From Opeltia flavorubescens (lineage: Eukaryota; Ascomycota; Lecanoromycetes; Teloschistales; Teloschistaceae): a stretch of 64,000 nt of DNA. Location of the stretch: the NCBI GenBank assembly GCA_000442125.1, contig KE546965.1, positions 558,001 through 622,000 on the forward strand. The letters run 5' to 3'. The first letter of the stretch is position 1. Every line of letters begins with the position of its first letter. The translations under genes were made by a program, and so were the position numbers. Under the pieces are notes generated by a model, which ran no database searches, was not told where the DNA came from, and saw only the letters and a program-made list of their open reading frames with translations. Positions 60,879 through 64,000 of this stretch are shown piece after piece.

Positions 60879-62391
60879 TCATGCCAAACTCAAATGGCAG
60901 TACGAGTAGATATGTGAGGAGCCAAAGAAATTCCTCTCGATGTTTGAGGAGGACGTAGGACATCATGGAAACGACCGTGGGATTCCAGCATGCCATAAAC
61001 GGTCGAGTGAAGGACTAGGCAGATAGAGGCAAGCAAGAAGCAGCCACAAGCAATGAGGCTCTACGCGGGGCATCCGGAAGATATCGAGTAGGCTTCTTGT
61101 GTGCTTGGACCGATCGTCTTGCAGCGGGGGACGCCCTTGAGGTACACCTGCAGAAGCACCGTCCACCATCGTAGCGGCTGCATTCGATCCATTGCATATA
61201 GAGAGGAATAGTCAATCTGATGGGGTCAAAATCCTTCTCGTTCAATTGGCACTATCTGCTTCCGTCCCTGTCTGCCGCGAACTGATCAGATACGTCGACG
61301 GGTCTGTATAGACATCAGTAAGTCTTGATTATCAGACGGTTGCCTTTCCAAGTCAAATTAAGTTCCATGATCATTCTTACGGAAGCTCTGGGATGGCAAG
61401 TCTGGCGATTCAATTCGCACCGACGAGGGGGCACCAGCGAGCCAATGCGTGACAAAAGTAAGCAGACACCTTAGTCTTAATTAGGCGTACAATTCATCAC
61501 CGCCAGTGCAAAAGCAAAATAGACTGCAAAATAGCGTTGAGATCTATTAAATTAGTATAGTATGCTTCTGTAGCTCTTTATTTCACGTTCTAGCTGATTT
61601 CGCGTGCCTTCAACGAGTTTCAACTCCTAGATCATTAAAAAGCAAACGGGCGCCCATTGCTGCTAACCTGGGAAGCTTACCAAATCGGGATTAGGGTGTT
61701 AACTCGTCTCTGTCACGCACTGCCCGATATGTTGACGAGAGTACTTGATCGACCAAAAAGGTGTGTCACTAACCCCACGGGACCGATAAGCGATGATGGA
61801 GTAAAATACAGTTATCACGCGTGTCTTACCTGGTCCGATGATCGGTGACAAAAGTCGTGTCTAGAAGAGCAGGCGTTGCAAACCCGTAACGTATCGGACA
61901 GGACTTTTTGTCATCGACCCTCGGTCACTTATCCTCCTCTGCCCCTTCGGTCGCTTTGACTGGGAATTCATTTGCCTGGAAATTCGTTTGCCTAGAAATA
62001 CATACGTTTGCCTGAAAATGCATACTTTTGCCTAGAAATCTGCCTTTCTTAGACCGATTATTGAGGAGAGCTACCATACTTGTTCAGACAAGTCCATGAC
62101 CAACTCACTGCACAGCCAGAACGCTCCAACTGGCAAGTGGTGAGTCTTGTAACTGTTACACAACAGTGCCGCCTCTACAAGGTGGGCGGGGTCTGGAATC
62201 ATTGGATTGGCTACACATCCCGATGTACTGCATATTGACCTACAGACGGTGCCCTCGCCAGTCATGAGCCTCATTCAGTCGCAAAGGTGGGGATTGATTG
62301 CCGTTCAGCCAGCGAGCGGCTCTGTGTCAGACATAATAAACGGACCTTTTGTGCAGCTTGTCATTCCTCCAAGCTATCCTTCATCTCCGCA
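60879..62391. other. 1.5-kb intergenic region
   Basis: Upstream of the kinase (minus) and of the decayed gene (plus). A minus frame just above the kinase start (60778-60996) contains hydrophobic words and could be leader or an earlier exon, but no splice is convincing. Contains the short repeat at 61971. Confidence 0.4.
61971..62045. repeat. Imperfect short tandem repeat (TTTGCCTRGAAAT core)
   Basis: Four direct copies of a TTTGCCT(A/G)GAAAT-like core start at 61971, 61987, 62007 and 62027, spaced 16, 20 and 20 bp. Role unknown; probably a decayed satellite. Confidence 0.7.
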
Positions 62392-62940
62392 ATGACTAGC
62401 AGCAATAGCACTCAGCCTTCAGCATCACCGCCTCCTGAAACGAGGGTGTGGTCTTGGGACAAGATACCCGACTATCAACTCAATGAGGCGATCATCCACG
62501 ACTTCTTGCGAGAGAAATGGGGCGACTTCGAACACTTCATCGAGGTAATTCAAGCCCTGCTCGATCGCCTGTAATGCACCTTACCCTCACCTCGTACAGT
62601 TGAAGGGCGATGAATGGCATTATTGGGTTCCACGCAAACTCAGACAAGACGTACGCACCACCTTCACTCGGTATTAAGGGAGTGAAAAGTGACAAGCCGA
62701 TCTACGGCATTGCTAATTCTTGTGCAGGAAAGAGATGCCCTCAAAGCCAAAGCTCCTGGCAACCAATGAATCATTACCCACTGCCAACCGTTTTTATGGG
62801 AGGTAACATCATTTCAAGGCACGAGGCTCGTTTGGATAAGGATCATCTGAGTGGGGCACCGCTCTGGCGTTTGCTGCAATTTTTCTGGATAGAGCCTCGC
62901 GGTCCTGAGGCAGTATAAAGCTACCCTTCCTCAACGTTAG
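62392..62940 (+). pseudogene. Decayed gene of unknown family
   Basis: Starts well with ATG 62392 (MTSSNSTQPSASPPPETR, WSWDKIPDYQLNEAIIHDFL). A 53-57 nt intron leads to LKGDEWHYWVPRKLRQD, then a second intron to ERDALKAKAPGNQ and a stop. Protein-like sequence continues past that stop in other frames: SGAPLWRLLQFFWIEPRGPEAV up to about 62912, then YKATLPQR ending at 62940. No splice pair I can find reconnects these frames, so the gene looks broken at two or more points. It lies 35 bp upstream of the CorA-like gene and may once have been part of the same transcription unit. Confidence 0.5.
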
Positions 62941-62974
62941 GGGACATATCTATTAGATACCTTCTCTATGTGGC

Positions 62975-64000
62975 ATGAAGAGATGCAATGAATATCAGCC
63001 CTTTGCAATTCATACTAAGCCCAATATGTCTGAAAACTCGAGAAATTATCCGTGTAACCTGTTCCAGACTTCATTACCCAATTATCATCTGGCCTCGCTC
63101 TTGACTTTGTTGGACGAGAAGGAAGTTCAACTCTTCGGCACAGCCACAAAAGCCTCTGTGAATTTCTGGGAGTTGGATGTGGACGGAAAAGGTATGGCGG
63201 CCAACTATGGTTGAACTTCGCTGATTGGTGGATGTAGCATTTTGGAACACGGTCGTGAATGATATTGAAGCTCTACAAACACATCTAGCTCGGCCCAGGA
63301 ACTTGAGTATCTACGAACCTCGATGTAGATATCTGTACGTTATGGTGGGTGTTTGCTGGAGAAATGCTGATGATTGGCTTAGCTTCATCCATGCCAGGAA
63401 TTCACGAGAAAGGCTGAACATTTCCCGAGACATGTTTACATACGCACTTTCTTATCTTCAAGTAATGCCGGAGTTCCTGGATCTTATTTTCAAATTTGGT
63501 CACCAGGAACATCCCCAGGAATTAAATCACAGCGGTTTCCGTCAACGAACTTGCTTGCAATCTTCAAAAAGAACAATGCAAATTCCGGAACTTGGCTGGT
63601 CCGGCTATGGAATACAGCAGTGCTACAGTCTAAAGTTTGTGGAGCGCTCTATCTCGCAACAGCACTGGCCTTGGTCAATTCGTCATTGTGCCGTATATCA
63701 CTCTTTCGATGTTGAGCATATCAGGACCAATTGGATTATCATTAAAGGCGATCGCGAGACGGAGCGCCGCATTCAAAATGCCACCAAAGACGGTGGACCT
63801 CCTGAGTTGTCATCTTATGATAATATCGTTGGGGCCTTCTCAACCGCGATGGAAACGCATCTACTAATGTTTGACTCTGCCATTGAGAATTGGCGATGGT
63901 ATATCAGCTTTCTCGAGCAAAAATCACAGGATCTAACTAGAGCTGTCAAATCAGTCGACGCAAAGGTAGCTCTGAGTCCAATACCTGAGACTCCACTCAG
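62975..64000 (+). CDS. Fungal CorA-like protein, 5' part (cut by window end)
   Basis: Exons 62975..63191, 63238..63334, 63383..>64000; introns 46 and 48 nt with good branch sites. The reading begins MKRCNEYQPFAIHTKPN and has LASLLTLLDEKEVQLFGTATKA. It then gives PRCRYLFIHARNSRERLNISR, the signature stretch of fungal proteins annotated as CorA-like transporter domain proteins, followed by LSYLQVMPEFLDLIFKFG, WPWSIRHCAVYHSFDVE, NWIIIKGD and AFSTAMETHLLMF..IENWRWYISFLE. The two C-terminal membrane helices that would define the CorA fold lie beyond the window. In these fungal proteins Mg2+ transport is unproven. The start ATG is the first in frame; the true N-terminus could lie further upstream if the broken gene before it was once joined. 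Confidence 0.75.

Noticed and set aside
1-64000. CRISPR array, rRNA gene or biosynthetic cluster
   Set aside because: No regularly spaced repeats, no rRNA-like sequence and no PKS, NRPS or terpene synthase signature on either strand.

Overview
The window is nuclear DNA of a filamentous ascomycete (Pezizomycotina). Introns are short (about 46-76 nt, GT..AG, with CTNAY-type branch sites), genes are spaced by 0.3-3 kb on both strands, and the families are typical of that group: Zn2Cys6 regulator, SesA/NB-ARC/TPR receptor, fungal CorA-like protein, EutQ-like cupin, fungal GT2. The sequence does not fix the class; Leotiomycetes is a guess from gene flavour only. Gene models were spliced by eye, and exon limits are given in each entry. 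Two ambiguous bases (19125 and 60404) lie in coding exons, so this is a draft assembly.

Layout. 1-7.9 kb: the 3' end of a class-I glutamine synthetase-like gene, a 29-residue zinc-ribbon microprotein, a dienelactone hydrolase, a conserved 131-residue protein of unknown role, and a large F-box-like/UBA protein. 7.9-11.2 kb: no gene seen. 11.2-20.3 kb: a secreted protein (SP-A), a membrane-anchored GH3 beta-glucosidase, a zinc-finger/DUF3237 protein and a Zn2Cys6 regulator. 20.3-30.4 kb: an EutQ-like cupin, a small unknown gene, an intron-bearing tRNA-Lys(UUU), a decayed FAD oxidoreductase, a small cysteine-rich secreted protein, a second secreted protein (SP-B) that looks like a distant paralogue of SP-A, and a SET-domain protein. 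31-43.7 kb: mitochondrial 2-methylcitrate dehydratase, a tentative small gene, a membrane-anchored GH16 glucanase/transglycosylase and a conserved fungal GT2 glycosyltransferase. 44-56.3 kb: a SesA-NB-ARC-TPR receptor, an F-box-like protein, a 62-residue putative acylated membrane microprotein, an MSC7-like aldehyde dehydrogenase and a glycosylated multi-span membrane protein. 57.5-64 kb: a kinase-vWA protein, a decayed gene, and a CorA-like gene cut by the window end.

There is no operon-like logic and no biosynthetic cluster. Three themes recur. The first is the cell surface and wall: GH3, GH16, GT2 and the glycosylated membrane protein. The second is secretion: SP-A, SP-B and the cysteine-rich peptide. 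The third is the self/non-self and signalling repertoire of filamentous fungi: NLR, kinase-vWA, CorA-like and F-box proteins, with decayed genes between them. I saw no convincing transposon, retroelement, CRISPR array or rRNA gene. The best candidates for something undescribed are the SP-A/SP-B secreted pair (same architecture, same intron phase and place) and the microproteins at 768-908 and 50323-50885.
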